Assembly (NCBI RefSeq): GCF_900143085.1
Contig: NZ_FRCZ01000001.1
Span: 992,001-1,056,000, forward strand
Reading direction: 5' to 3'
Source of the DNA: Gracilibacillus kekensis
Lineage (GTDB): Bacteria > Bacillota > Bacilli > Bacillales > Amphibacillaceae
Length of the DNA: 64,000 nt
In this document: positions 48,635 to 58,000 of the stretch, one piece after another
Numbering within the stretch: the first letter of the stretch is position 1
Layout: each line of letters begins with the position of its first letter
The notes under the pieces: model-generated
Told to the model about the DNA's origin: nothing
The model's input: the letters and a program-made list of their open reading frames with translations, nothing else
The model's database searches: none
Translations under genes and position numbers: made by a program

Positions 48635-49866
48635 CAACCGTCCTTTCGCTTTTTAATATATACAGGCTTTAGAGATGGGACATTTTTCACAAGCTTCGCG
48701 CGATCAAGTAATGAAGTGATTTCCACAGTGACAGGAACATGAAGTAGTGATGTTAATAATGATGAGATCTTTTCCTCTGACCATTTTTCAGCATCATGAG
48801 AATCGATGAAAAGGTGGAGTCCGTCTTCTTGCTCGATCAATTCCCAAGCGTCTGGAGCAGGGGATAACGAATAGACTGCTTCTTGAATATCAAAGGCATC
48901 CAGGGCCGTATTATCAAATACAATTCGATCCTTACTTCTGCCGTAATGAATTAGCTTTGCACCCGTCCGGCCACAGTCACAAGCGCTAGGTTCTACAGAG
49001 ATAATGTCCTCATTAAAATAACGAAGCAATGGGGAACCTTGGTGGGAAAGTGTCGTAATCGCAGCAAACCCTCTTTCTCCATTAGCTACAGCACGAGATC
49101 CCTCTTCATTTAGTACTTCTACAAAAAAATCCTGTTCGACAATATGCATGGTGCCGAATTCACACATGGTGGCAATATTGGCGGTTTCTGTTGATCCGTA
49201 CATATTGAAAACAGGAACTCCCCAAAGAGCTTCTATATGTTTCCTGCGCTGATCACTCATTAATTCACCTGCCACACATATCGCCCTTAATGATGGAAAA
49301 TCCTTGCTCGCCTCCAAACCACTTAGTCGAGCCGCTTCTGCCAACAGTTCCATCTCCCGTGGAAGCCCTGCTAAAACCGTTACTGAAAGTTTTTTTGTTA
49401 GATGTAACACTCTAGGATATGGCATAACTACTGTACGCCCACTCGCTGGAACAACTCCCGCTTCTGTCTGCCAAGCTGCCTGTTGCATTAAAAAAGCAGG
49501 TAATGCCATTGCATAAGGAAAGCGAATAAGCACCAGATCCTCTGGTGTCAATTGCACGCCACATTCTTTTAATTGTCTTCCGCCAACGATCAAATCCTGT
49601 TGCGTAAACCAGGAGGCAGATGGCTCGCCAGTCGTTCCGGTCGATTCATGGTATTGGGCTATTTTCTCCTTATCGACAGCAAGATGACCAAAAATACCGG
49701 CATCACGTAAATCTTGTTTCGTTGTTAATGGAAGTGTAGCGATTTGTTCTAACGTGACATCTTCTGGCGGTTGATCCGCTAATTTTTTTTGATAAAGTGG
49801 CGAGTTAAGCATTCGCTGATACGTCTCTTTGAACTTTTTTTCGCTGTCTTTTTTAATATCAGTCAT
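48634..49866 (-). CDS. Adenylate-forming aryl-acid ligase, PaaK-like (second copy)
   Basis: The 410-residue ANL-superfamily enzyme has a phosphate-binding loop [13 protein letters not shown], a central [10 protein letters not shown], the CDCGRTG knuckle and C-terminal [10 protein letters not shown]. It resembles phenylacetate-CoA ligase and coenzyme F390-synthetase-type enzymes. It activates a carboxylic acid as an acyl-AMP and may form a CoA thioester. It is divergent in sequence from its neighbour at 49900. GGGAGGATC precedes ATG at 49866. Its stop overlaps the DAHP synthase start. The substrate is inferred from context to be an aromatic acid such as 4-hydroxybenzoate. Confidence 0.85.
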   Translation of the reverse strand: MTDIKKDSEKKFKETYQRMLNSPLYQKKLADQPPEDVTLEQIATLPLTTKQDLRDAGIFGHLAVDKEKIAQYHESTGTTGEPSASWFTQQDLIVGGRQLKECGVQLTPEDLVLIRFPYAMALPAFLMQQAAWQTEAGVVPASGRTVVMPYPRVLHLTKKLSVTVLAGLPREMELLAEAARLSGLEASKDFPSLRAICVAGELMSDQRRKHIEALWGVPVFNMYGSTETANIATMCEFGTMHIVEQDFFVEVLNEEGSRAVANGERGFAAITTLSHQGSPLLRYFNEDIISVEPSACDCGRTGAKLIHYGRSKDRIVFDNTALDAFDIQEAVYSLSPAPDAWELIEQEDGLHLFIDSHDAEKWSEEKISSLLTSLLHVPVTVEITSLLDRAKLVKNVPSLKPVYIKKRKDG

Positions 49867-49899
49867 AACGATCCTCCCTTCTTGTCGTTTTTTAGATAT

Positions 49900-51243
49900 T
49901 TAAGTGAATACCCTCTGCGCTTTACCGAATGTACGAGGAATATCATCCCGGATAACAACGTTGCATTCCACACCAATCCGGTCCAACATATGCTGCTTGA
50001 TTTTTGTTGCTAACTGTTCATCACTTAATGTGGTACGAAACTTCTCAGCTTCAATGGTTAAGACACCTTGATTTAACTTTAGATGATACCAAAGTCCAAC
50101 TTCCGGAATCTCCATAAGAAAATGCTCAATCAAAAACGGAGAATAATCGTGTTCACCCAAACGAAGCATATGCTCCATTCTGCCTCTTAGTTGTAAAACG
50201 TCCATAGTCGTGCCACACTCACAATTTGATTCTTTCAAATTACCAAGATCTCCAGTTCGATAACGAACCATCGGCATCCCTTCACGAAGCAGTGTCGTTA
50301 CCACAATTTCTCCTGTTTTACCTGATGGTAGAACTTGCCCTGAGTCCGGATCAATGATTTCCAATTTCACATGGCCTTCCATGACGTGATAGCCTTTATG
50401 CTTACTGCACTCTACTCCGATAACACCGCACTCGGTTGAACCATAGAAAAAGGAGACTTCACAGTCCCACCACTTTTCCAAGCGTTCTCGGAAGGCAGGA
50501 GAACATCCTTCCCCGGTTAACCAGATTTTTTTCAGTTGAATATCTTCACCAATTTTTATACCGAACTTCTCACTTTCTTCTGCTAATAGTGCTGCATAAG
50601 ATGGGGTTGTTGTAAGCACGGTCGCTTGATATTCCTTCATTAGCTCCAACGATTTATCGACCGGAGCCATATAACCACCCTTACCAAGCGATAAAACCGC
50701 TGTGCCAAATGCAAATTGAAATAAACGCTGAAATCCTAGACCAGGTAAAGCAAACTCATAAGGAAGTGCGATCGCCGCAACATCATTTTCTGATTCTTTA
50801 AACAGTTCTAAATACTTCGGCAATAAATCATAAACATATTGATCTGCTAAAGTATACGCAGTATAAATAGGCTTACCAGACGTCCCACTAGTGAGGTGAA
50901 CCTGACCTATTTCTTTTGGATCCACGCATAACAGTTTCTCTTTATCCCCTCTAATAACGTTTTTTTCAAGCATTGGCACTTTAGACAGTTGTTCAAGATG
51001 ATCGATTCTAGGTTCTTCAAATCCAGCCGCTTCTAACCTTTGGCGGTAGTATTGATTTTGCTTCCAGACATGAGCAAGAGTTGCGTTCACTGCTTGCAAC
51101 TGATACTCTTCCTTCTCATTACGAGGAAGTACTTCAATTGTTTTTCCTTGCTCATCTAATTGCTTGTAAAATTCTTTAAATGCTTCTAAATGGGAAGATT
51201 GATCATCAATGGAAACGGTCATTTTATGTGTTTGAACCTTCAT
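49900..51243 (-). CDS. PaaK-like aryl-CoA ligase (first copy)
   Basis: The protein is about 447 residues and typical of the phenylacetate-CoA ligase family. It has HLTSGTSGKPIYTAYTL, FFYGSTECGVIGVECSKHKG, a LPSGKTGEIVVTTL loop, YRTGDLG with cysteines in CECGTTMDVL, and RGRMEHMLRLG. The ligase makes an acyl-CoA from an aromatic acid using ATP. Two in-frame ATGs (51246, 51243) follow GGAGGAG, and the second has the better spacing. It is the first gene of the four-gene run and is transcribed divergently from the TPR-like pair. Confidence 0.88.
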   Translation of the reverse strand: MKVQTHKMTVSIDDQSSHLEAFKEFYKQLDEQGKTIEVLPRNEKEEYQLQAVNATLAHVWKQNQYYRQRLEAAGFEEPRIDHLEQLSKVPMLEKNVIRGDKEKLLCVDPKEIGQVHLTSGTSGKPIYTAYTLADQYVYDLLPKYLELFKESENDVAAIALPYEFALPGLGFQRLFQFAFGTAVLSLGKGGYMAPVDKSLELMKEYQATVLTTTPSYAALLAEESEKFGIKIGEDIQLKKIWLTGEGCSPAFRERLEKWWDCEVSFFYGSTECGVIGVECSKHKGYHVMEGHVKLEIIDPDSGQVLPSGKTGEIVVTTLLREGMPMVRYRTGDLGNLKESNCECGTTMDVLQLRGRMEHMLRLGEHDYSPFLIEHFLMEIPEVGLWYHLKLNQGVLTIEAEKFRTTLSDEQLATKIKQHMLDRIGVECNVVIRDDIPRTFGKAQRVFT

Positions 51244-51514
51244 CATACTCCTCCATTCTGTTTATATTTAACTTTCAATTGAAAATAAATAGGATAAATC
51301 CCTATCAATCTGTTTTTCTCTCCCTTCCTTTACTTTCTATCAAATGCCAATCCATTCCGTATTGACTCGGACAAACATATATTTTTGAGAAAATGATGAT
51401 TGTATCCAAACTGTTTCTATCAACTATACATATCGTAACTAGCATATAGCGTTAGAGATCTAATTAACTTGAGAAATCTATCTAGACATCTTAATTCGCT
51501 AGGAGGTTGATTTT

Positions 51515-51985
51515 TTGAAAAAAAGACGTACCGATACAAATCGTTTTGATGAAGGTAAGAAAAGTATGATGAAAGGTGTCAACGGGGATAAAAAGGCAGT
51601 GAAAGAAGCATATGACATTTTCGCAGAACTTCGCAAAAGAGATGCAAACAATCCACTTTTGGAAGCCTATTATGGAAGTACATTGACCCTATTAGCACGT
51701 GATGCGGCAGAACCAATAGAAAAAGCGGATCATGCACAAGAAGGATTAGATGCACTGAATCGAGCTGTTTCTAACAATTCTAAAAATAAGGAAATTCGAT
51801 TATTACGTGCCAAAGTATGTTTGAAACTACCCGAATCCTATTTTCATTGCTCACAAACAGCCATTGAAGATCTCTCCTTCCTTCTGGACCGTTATAAAAG
51901 GGATGCCAGTTATCTGTCTGATGAGGAGGTAAAGGAAATTACTAATGACCTAAGAACAGCCCGGAAAAACGCTATGAAAAACTAG
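51515..51985 (+). CDS. TPR-like helical-repeat protein, first copy
   Basis: The 156-residue, all-helical protein has TPR-like helix pairs. Core segments are NNPLLEAYYGSTLTLLARD, EGLDALNRAVSNNSKNKEIR and LPESYFHCSQTAIEDLSFLL. The same segments recur in the next gene, so the two are paralogues. The start is TTG at 51515 with AGGAGG 8 bases upstream. No signal peptide or membrane segment is visible. TPR-type proteins usually hold partners together. No partner can be named. Confidence 0.75.
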   Translation: MKKRRTDTNRFDEGKKSMMKGVNGDKKAVKEAYDIFAELRKRDANNPLLEAYYGSTLTLLARDAAEPIEKADHAQEGLDALNRAVSNNSKNKEIRLLRAKVCLKLPESYFHCSQTAIEDLSFLLDRYKRDASYLSDEEVKEITNDLRTARKNAMKN

Positions 51986-52009
51986 GATATAGGAGGGGGT
52001 GAATATAAA

Positions 52010-52702
52010 TTGGCAAGTAATAGATTACTAGAAAAGGTCCTTCCACTTCACAAGAAAGCCGTCAAAGGAGATGAAAAAGCTGCTGTTGAATTGGACCAAT
52101 TGCTGGAACGGGGACGTTCTACCGGTTCAAATGCACCCTTAGTAGATGCCTATCACGGAAATACGATGATACTAATCGCCCGAGATAAGACAAATCCTCT
52201 CGATAAATTAAAATGGTCCAAGGCAGGACTAAAGCTTCTGGACGGAGCGGTAAATGCTGAACCTGATAATAGCATGATTCGTTTACTAAGAGGGAAAACA
52301 GCCTATATGTTACCTGAGAAACATTTCCACCGAGCTAAAACAGCCATTGAAGATTACACGTTTCTCATTAATCAGGAACAAAAAAAAGAAGGGTTGCTTG
52401 GCAAGTATGATTACTTGCGACTTCGTTATGAACTTGGCGAGGTATATTATCGTATTGGACAAAACCAAGAAGCAGGTACATGTTGGAGAGAACTGAAGCA
52501 CGCATCCGGTGATCCTGAATTCCTTCATTTACTTGAACTAAAGCTCGGAATATTGGAAGGAAAGCCAGCAGTTGAGCATATCCCAAACACGGATAGTCCT
52601 ACTTCTATTTTGCTCAGAAAAACCGTTCGTGCCGTTGGTAATGAGCTTCAACAATTGGCAACACAAAAAAGTAAGAACGATCACAATAAAATTAACGGGT
52701 AG
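52010..52702 (+). CDS. TPR-like helical-repeat protein, second copy
   Basis: The 230-residue paralogue of the preceding protein has matching segments NAPLVDAYHGNTMILIARD, AGLKLLDGAVNAEPDNSMIR and LPEKHFHRAKTAIEDYTFLI. It continues with another helix pair (YDYLRLRYELGEVYYRIGQ) and a polar tail. The start is TTG at 52010 after AGGAGGGGG. It lies 24 bases after the first copy, and a third small gene follows 33 bases later, so the three form an operon. The function is unknown. Confidence 0.78.
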   Translation: MASNRLLEKVLPLHKKAVKGDEKAAVELDQLLERGRSTGSNAPLVDAYHGNTMILIARDKTNPLDKLKWSKAGLKLLDGAVNAEPDNSMIRLLRGKTAYMLPEKHFHRAKTAIEDYTFLINQEQKKEGLLGKYDYLRLRYELGEVYYRIGQNQEAGTCWRELKHASGDPEFLHLLELKLGILEGKPAVEHIPNTDSPTSILLRKTVRAVGNELQQLATQKSKNDHNKING

Positions 52703-52735
52703 GATGGGAATCGAACGCGAAAGGAGGTGAAAGAC

Positions 52736-52984
52736 ATGACAAAAGAGGAGATTAAGAGATTCGCTAGAAAAATCAGAACCGAATCCCAGCCTATCATTTC
52801 CTCCGCATTAGTAACCGGTGCCACTCGAATCAGTGACGAAATGAATCATGCGGTGAGAGGTGTTCATCATTCCCCCACCATCCTCTTAAGCAGAATTGCT
52901 ACTTCACTACGAAATGGCGCCATTGCAGCAGGTCAAGAGATGATGGTAAGTGGAGTGGAAAACGTGAAAAAGAATAGAATCTAA
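52736..52984 (+). CDS. Small helical protein, soluble paralogue of the protein at 46719
   Basis: The 82-residue protein opens MTKEEIKRFARKIRTE and then has VTGATRISDEMNHAVRG and TSLRNGAIAAGQEMMVSGVEN. The latter two align with the C-terminal domain of the membrane-anchored protein at 46719-47159. It lacks a membrane helix. AAGGAGGTG lies 6 bases before ATG at 52736, and the frame also has a GTG at 52727. It is the last gene of the TPR-like operon. The function is unknown. Confidence 0.75.
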   Translation: MTKEEIKRFARKIRTESQPIISSALVTGATRISDEMNHAVRGVHHSPTILLSRIATSLRNGAIAAGQEMMVSGVENVKKNRI

Positions 52985-53027
52985 TCCTCCGGCAGGGTAA
53001 AAGCATGTAAGGTCACCGGTAATTTTT

Positions 53028-53185
53028 CTTCACGGGATATGTAAGTCTGTAGACGGGATAAGCAGTCCCCTTCACGGGATATCTTTCTCGCTTGACGGGA
53101 TAAGTCTGTTTATCCTGTTAAGCGAAGTAAGTATCCCGTGAAGAAAGAAAGTTATCCCGTCAAGACAAGAGAATATCCAGTGAAG
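53028..53185. repeat. Mirrored 21-bp-phased repeat array, copy 4 (4 forward + 4 inverted units)
   Basis: Forward units start at 53028, 53049, 53070 and 53091. Inverted units start at 53111, 53132, 53153 and 53174. The step pattern (21,21,21,20,21,21,21) is identical to copy 3. The second forward unit has the same GTAGACGGGATA variant in both copies, and the central spacer AGTCTG is shared. It lies between convergent genes, directly before their shared terminator. Confidence 0.95.
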
Positions 53186-53199
53186 AAATCCATTTTGCC

Positions 53200-53233
53200 A
53201 AAAACCGAACTATCGTAATAGTTCGGTTTTTAT
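53200..53233. terminator. Bidirectional terminator between the small helical gene and the dehydrogenase
   Basis: AAAACCGAACTAT (53201-53213) pairs perfectly with ATAGTTCGGTTTT (53218-53230), with A and T runs outside. Confidence 0.9.
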
Positions 53234-53264
53234 ATTTATCCTTAACAATGTTATATATCAAGCC

Positions 53265-54674
53265 TTAAAATAATTTCCCATGCTTATAAAGAAGCGTAAA
53301 TAATTTTTTAGTCGCGTAACGAAAGCAAGTTTGGCGCATGCTGTCTAGCTTTCGTTCAAAATATTCATTAAAGACCTTTTCACAGCTTTGAGACATTTGT
53401 TCATACATCTCGTGTAACGTTTCTTCATTTGTATATAGTTGCGTAATTCTATCCTGTTTCCATTCCAAATAAGAGACCATTACACCACCAGCATTCACAA
53501 GAATATCAGGGATGACAATTTTTCCTTGTCCATTAAGATAATCATCTGCCATAGCAGTGATCGGTGAATTGGCCCCTTCTACTAGGATATCAGCTTTTAC
53601 ATCCTGCATATTCTGTTCGGTAATCTGTCTCTGAGTTGCAGCTAGAATCAATACTTCCACATCCAAGGTTAAGACATCTTCTCTATCTCTAATATCTGCC
53701 TCGACTCCAATATTTTCTAGTTCTGCCGGGGTCTGAGGCAAGTTTCCGTTCTCTGACTGAAAAAGTACCAATTCTGGAATATTAATACCATCCTTATTGT
53801 AAAGCGTCACGTTATGATCACTTACAGCTATTACACGGTGTTTTAATTTCTCACTAGTATATGCTTCTAGAGCTGCAACAGACCCTACATTACCAAATCC
53901 TTGAATCGCTATCGATATTTCTTTATTTTGCGTATGCTTGTTATAAAAAGATTGAAGTTTCTGGTACTGCATTTTATGCATTTCATTTTCATCATTAAAA
54001 ATTAGCTTATTTTGCTTTTTTGCCCACTCATGAACGAGCCAGAAATAACTAAAAAAGGTACCTTTACCTGTTGCTTCTCTTCGTCCTTTCGCACCACCAT
54101 TATCGATACTTTTTCCTGTAAAGGCCCCCAAATAGTTCTTCCCTGGATGAATCGTTTTGTATTCTCCTACCATCCAATCCATTATTTTTTCATTCGTTCC
54201 CATATCTGGCGCTGGTATATCATGTGTTGGGCCTAAATCAGGTGCAAATCGCTGTACGTATTTCTTAGAAACAAAATTTAGTTCCCGATCTGAATAATCG
54301 TTAGGATTAATTACAACGCCACCTTTCGCACCACCATATGGAAGTTCATGTAATGCATTTTTCAGCGTCATCAAAACGGCTAAATTCTCTACTTCTTCCT
54401 CACTTACCGATTCATTATAACGGATGCCACCTTTATAAAAACCGGCAATATTATTATGCTGAATTCGATAGGCAGGAATCCTGATAATTCTGCCATCATC
54501 TTTGACTACTCGAATATAACTCTTAATTATCTTATCGGTAGTCGTGAGTATTTCTTGTGCCGATTCAAACGCTTTTTCCCTTTGTTCCCCTTTCAGTTCA
54601 GAAATGAAAGTCTCATCCTTTTGTAATTTTTGCAACATTTCTTTGATAATGCCTTGTGTCTGTAATAAATTCAT
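53265..54674 (-). CDS. Glu/Leu/Phe/Val-type dehydrogenase (glutamate dehydrogenase-like)
   Basis: The 469-residue enzyme interconverts an amino acid and its oxo acid with NAD(P). Marks include FYKGGIRY, the active-site lysine in YGGAKGGVVINP, DIPAPDMGTNEKIMDWM, GRREATGKG and the nucleotide-binding QGFGNVGS. It is about 40 residues longer than typical bacterial glutamate dehydrogenases, owing to an insertion (about residues 225-255) before the NAD domain. Substrate preference (Glu, or a branched or aromatic residue) is not certain. ATG at 54674 follows GTGAGG. The frame is open to a GTG at 54686. Confidence 0.85.
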   Translation of the reverse strand: MNLLQTQGIIKEMLQKLQKDETFISELKGEQREKAFESAQEILTTTDKIIKSYIRVVKDDGRIIRIPAYRIQHNNIAGFYKGGIRYNESVSEEEVENLAVLMTLKNALHELPYGGAKGGVVINPNDYSDRELNFVSKKYVQRFAPDLGPTHDIPAPDMGTNEKIMDWMVGEYKTIHPGKNYLGAFTGKSIDNGGAKGRREATGKGTFFSYFWLVHEWAKKQNKLIFNDENEMHKMQYQKLQSFYNKHTQNKEISIAIQGFGNVGSVAALEAYTSEKLKHRVIAVSDHNVTLYNKDGINIPELVLFQSENGNLPQTPAELENIGVEADIRDREDVLTLDVEVLILAATQRQITEQNMQDVKADILVEGANSPITAMADDYLNGQGKIVIPDILVNAGGVMVSYLEWKQDRITQLYTNEETLHEMYEQMSQSCEKVFNEYFERKLDSMRQTCFRYATKKLFTLLYKHGKLF

Positions 54675-54971
54675 TCTATGCCTCACTCCCTATATGTTTT
54701 AACTAGCAAACCACTAGTCTTTTATTGAAATGATGTAGAGTTACAATGTGTTCCTCTATTTCAGGAACTACTCAAGAATAGTCGCTATCAACACACACTT
54801 GTAATTTTTATTCCATTTCACAAAAAATATGTATTTGTTTAGTGGCTAATAATTAAAGAACCAGCAGTATTCATAATGCTTTAAACCTAGTTTTTATGTT
54901 ATAGTTATACAATTGCCATTTCATACACTAGTTAAACAGTTTTCGATCACTTTCAAAATATTTTTTCTTAT

Positions 54972-55011
54972 ACGAAAAATAAACCCTCTGCTACATCATA
55001 GCAAAGGGTTT
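54972..55011 (-). terminator. Terminator downstream of the arabinanase gene
   Basis: On the minus strand AAACCCTTTGCTA pairs with TAGCAGAGGGTTT (one wobble), followed by ATTTTTCG. The rest of 54675-54971 has no gene that I can support. Confidence 0.8.
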
Positions 55012-55035
55012 ACATATTATCACGGTGTAATCTAA

Positions 55036-55068
55036 CAATCAGTGGGAGTTCAAAACTCCCACTGATTG
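55036..55068 (-). terminator. Hairpin directly after the arabinanase stop codon
   Basis: CAATCAGTGGGAGTT pairs perfectly with AACTCCCACTGATTG. The core is the same as the hairpin at 5823-5853. There is no strong T-run, so it may support the second hairpin downstream. Confidence 0.6.
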
Positions 55069-55078
55069 AAGTCTAACT

Positions 55079-58000
55079 TTATCTAACTGTATTCTTACTG
55101 TTTCTTACAATTAAGAAAATACTACCTCCAACAGCCATTAATACTAACCCTAAGATTAACCAATTATATTGATTGGTAGCAGTATCTGGCAGAGTATTTT
55201 CTGCATCTTCCATTTGTGCTATTTCTTCGTCTGCCAACTCAAATACACCATATATACTAAAGTGTGATAATTCAGCAACAACTTCACCTGTCGTTCTAAC
55301 GATACTATTCGGAACGATCACTTCTTTTTTATCACCATTATCATCAATATAAACGACCTTTATATTATCCCAGTTTTCAACTTTATCTGGGTCAATAGTA
55401 AAGGTTACTGTAATTGGCGAATCGAAGCTAATTTCCTTTCCTTCAGATAATAGTTTGAAATCATACAGGCTACTTAAAGCATCCCTATTTTTAGACGTCA
55501 CGTCTTCACTTACATCGCCAAACTCGAATTCAATATCCTCTTTATCTTTTAAAATGGAAACGGGAATATTAACAGTTACATTTTCACCGTCCAGCTCGAT
55601 AGAAGCATTTTCATCCAGTTGATCAATCACTTGTTTTGTGAGTGTCACTTTTTTGGCGGTATCTTTAATTTTGTAAATATTATCTTCTAATTGAAGTTTA
55701 TTTAAGTTGTTTATTTTAAGTTTTTTCTTAGTTTTATTTTTATCTTTGTTGTTTTTGTCTTTATCTTTATCTTTGTCTTTGTCTTTGTCTTTGTCTTTAT
55801 CTTTGTCTTTGTCTTTGTCTTTGTCTCCAGAATCGTCTCCGTTTCCTGGTTCGCCTTCGTCTCCGGATCCATCTCCGTCTCCTGGATCAGTTTCAGGGGA
55901 GGTGATACTAGTAAAATAATCACTAACTTCAGTAGAAGAGAGCACTTTATTTCCGTAAATCCTCAAATCATCCATTAAACCTTTATATGGAGCATCCCAA
56001 TAATTGACACCTAATGCAAATTTCGCATCTGTTGTTGTAAAAATATTCGGGAAACCTTCTCCAGTAAATGCTGCTTCTCCATTAACATAAACAGTAATTT
56101 CGCCTTCATTAACCGTATATGCTAAATGCGTCCACTCGTTAGTCGGTATAATTTCGCCTATCGACGCATCGTACCAGTCTTCACCAGCCCATATTTTTGT
56201 AACACCGTGTCCATTAGGTACAAGACTTGACCAGCTACCTGTAGTTCTCGCGCCAAAGAAAGATGTAGTAAATTCATTGATTTCTGAAGGATTTAACCAT
56301 AAAGACACTGAATATTTATTGCTTGAGATTAAACCGTCTGGTAAACGAATACCTGATTCACCATCAAATTCAGCGGCTTGTCCATCAATTCCTTCCGCGT
56401 ATGTGATCGTACCGTCTGTATTATCAATTCGGTTACCAGTAGGGGTTCCCGGCTCACTATTTCCTGATTCATCCTCTAGATTTTCTTCAAAGCTATAATG
56501 TGCTGTTATTTCTTCTGGATTGTTGTAAAGGGATTGAACGTTTTCTTCAGGAAGAGCAACCCCATCATAAATTCGCACCTCATCCATTAACCCTTTGTAA
56601 GGAGTATCCCAATAGTTTACACCTAATGCAAATGTACCATCTAGCGTTGTAAATATCTCTGGGTAGTCTTCACTTGAGGCTTTCGCTTCACCGTTAATAT
56701 AGAATACTGCCTCACCATCATCTACTGTTAATGCAACATGTGACCATTCATCTACAGGAATCGTTGTATCCGTTCCGAGATCAGTATATGTGCCACCATT
56801 GTCTGACCATACCATTGTATTGGCCCAAGCTGAATAAGGTAAAATACTAATCCAGCTAGAACTGCTTTTCCCACCGAAGAATGAAGTTGTATGATTTGTC
56901 AGTTCCTCAGGTTTTAACCATAACGAAACAGAGTACGTATTACTTGCTATCAAACCTTCATCTAGTAATAGCCCGGAGTTACCATCAAACTTCGCTGCCT
57001 GACCCACAACGCCATCAGTAAGCGTAATTTCACCGCCAGTATTATCAATTCGATTACCGGTTACAGTTGCTTCTGCTTTATTTCCAGAACGATCTTTAAA
57101 CCCGTCACTAAAATCATAAAAAGCAGATAATCCACCTTCAGATTGAGCTGGAACAGTAACGGTAATTGTTTCTGTTTCGGTAATATCACCTAAAGTAATC
57201 GTTGCTGTTAGATCAACAGTTGCATCATCTGAACCAAATGATGGCCTTACAACCACACCTTCATTTGAAATAATATCTGGGGCAGATGAATCCCATGTAA
57301 TCTCTGTCCCCTGTGCTGCTGTAGTAGGTAGATTGATGTCTGTAATCACACTTGATGGAATACTTGATTTCAGATCATTTTTAACCGCATCTACTACTTC
57401 TTGATTATCTTTTGTATCACCTGCACTACCCCAGATCACAACTCCATCATTAGACATTGCACTGAAAGTCATCACCCATTTTTGTGAGGTTGGATCATAT
57501 TGACGAATAAAAACACCATCATACGTTTCTTCATCCGCCGTTAATTCAACTCGGTAGTCATCATATAATTCCCATGTACCTGTTACTGCACCACTAACCG
57601 TATGATCTTCATTTAGTGCTATCCAAGTCGATTCTGTTAATTCAGCTGTAATTTCTTTCCCATGGTTAATGTATTTGTAATTACCAGTTACATCCTCTTC
57701 TGACACAGCTTCGATAGTTTCCCCTGCATAGTGATATGGGGTTGGCACTGGCCAATTGTCACTGTTTTTAAATGTTTGGTGTACGCGAACTTCATGAATT
57801 CCACCTTCAGGAAAACGCACGTGTGTCACAATAAACTCTTTTCCATCATCATCAATTAAATAAGAGTTGTGCCCGGGCGACATATAACCAGTACCGTTTC
57901 CAGTACCTTCTTCTCCCGCATCTCTTTTAAATAAGAAATTACCCATCATTTTATTACCGATTTCCTTGTGATCGTCATTACCAGGGAAGTTAGCTGGATA

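Noticed and set aside
55707-55919. Ser/Leu repeat open frame within the arabinanase gene
   Set aside because: It is the reverse reading of the Lys-Asp hexamer repeat.
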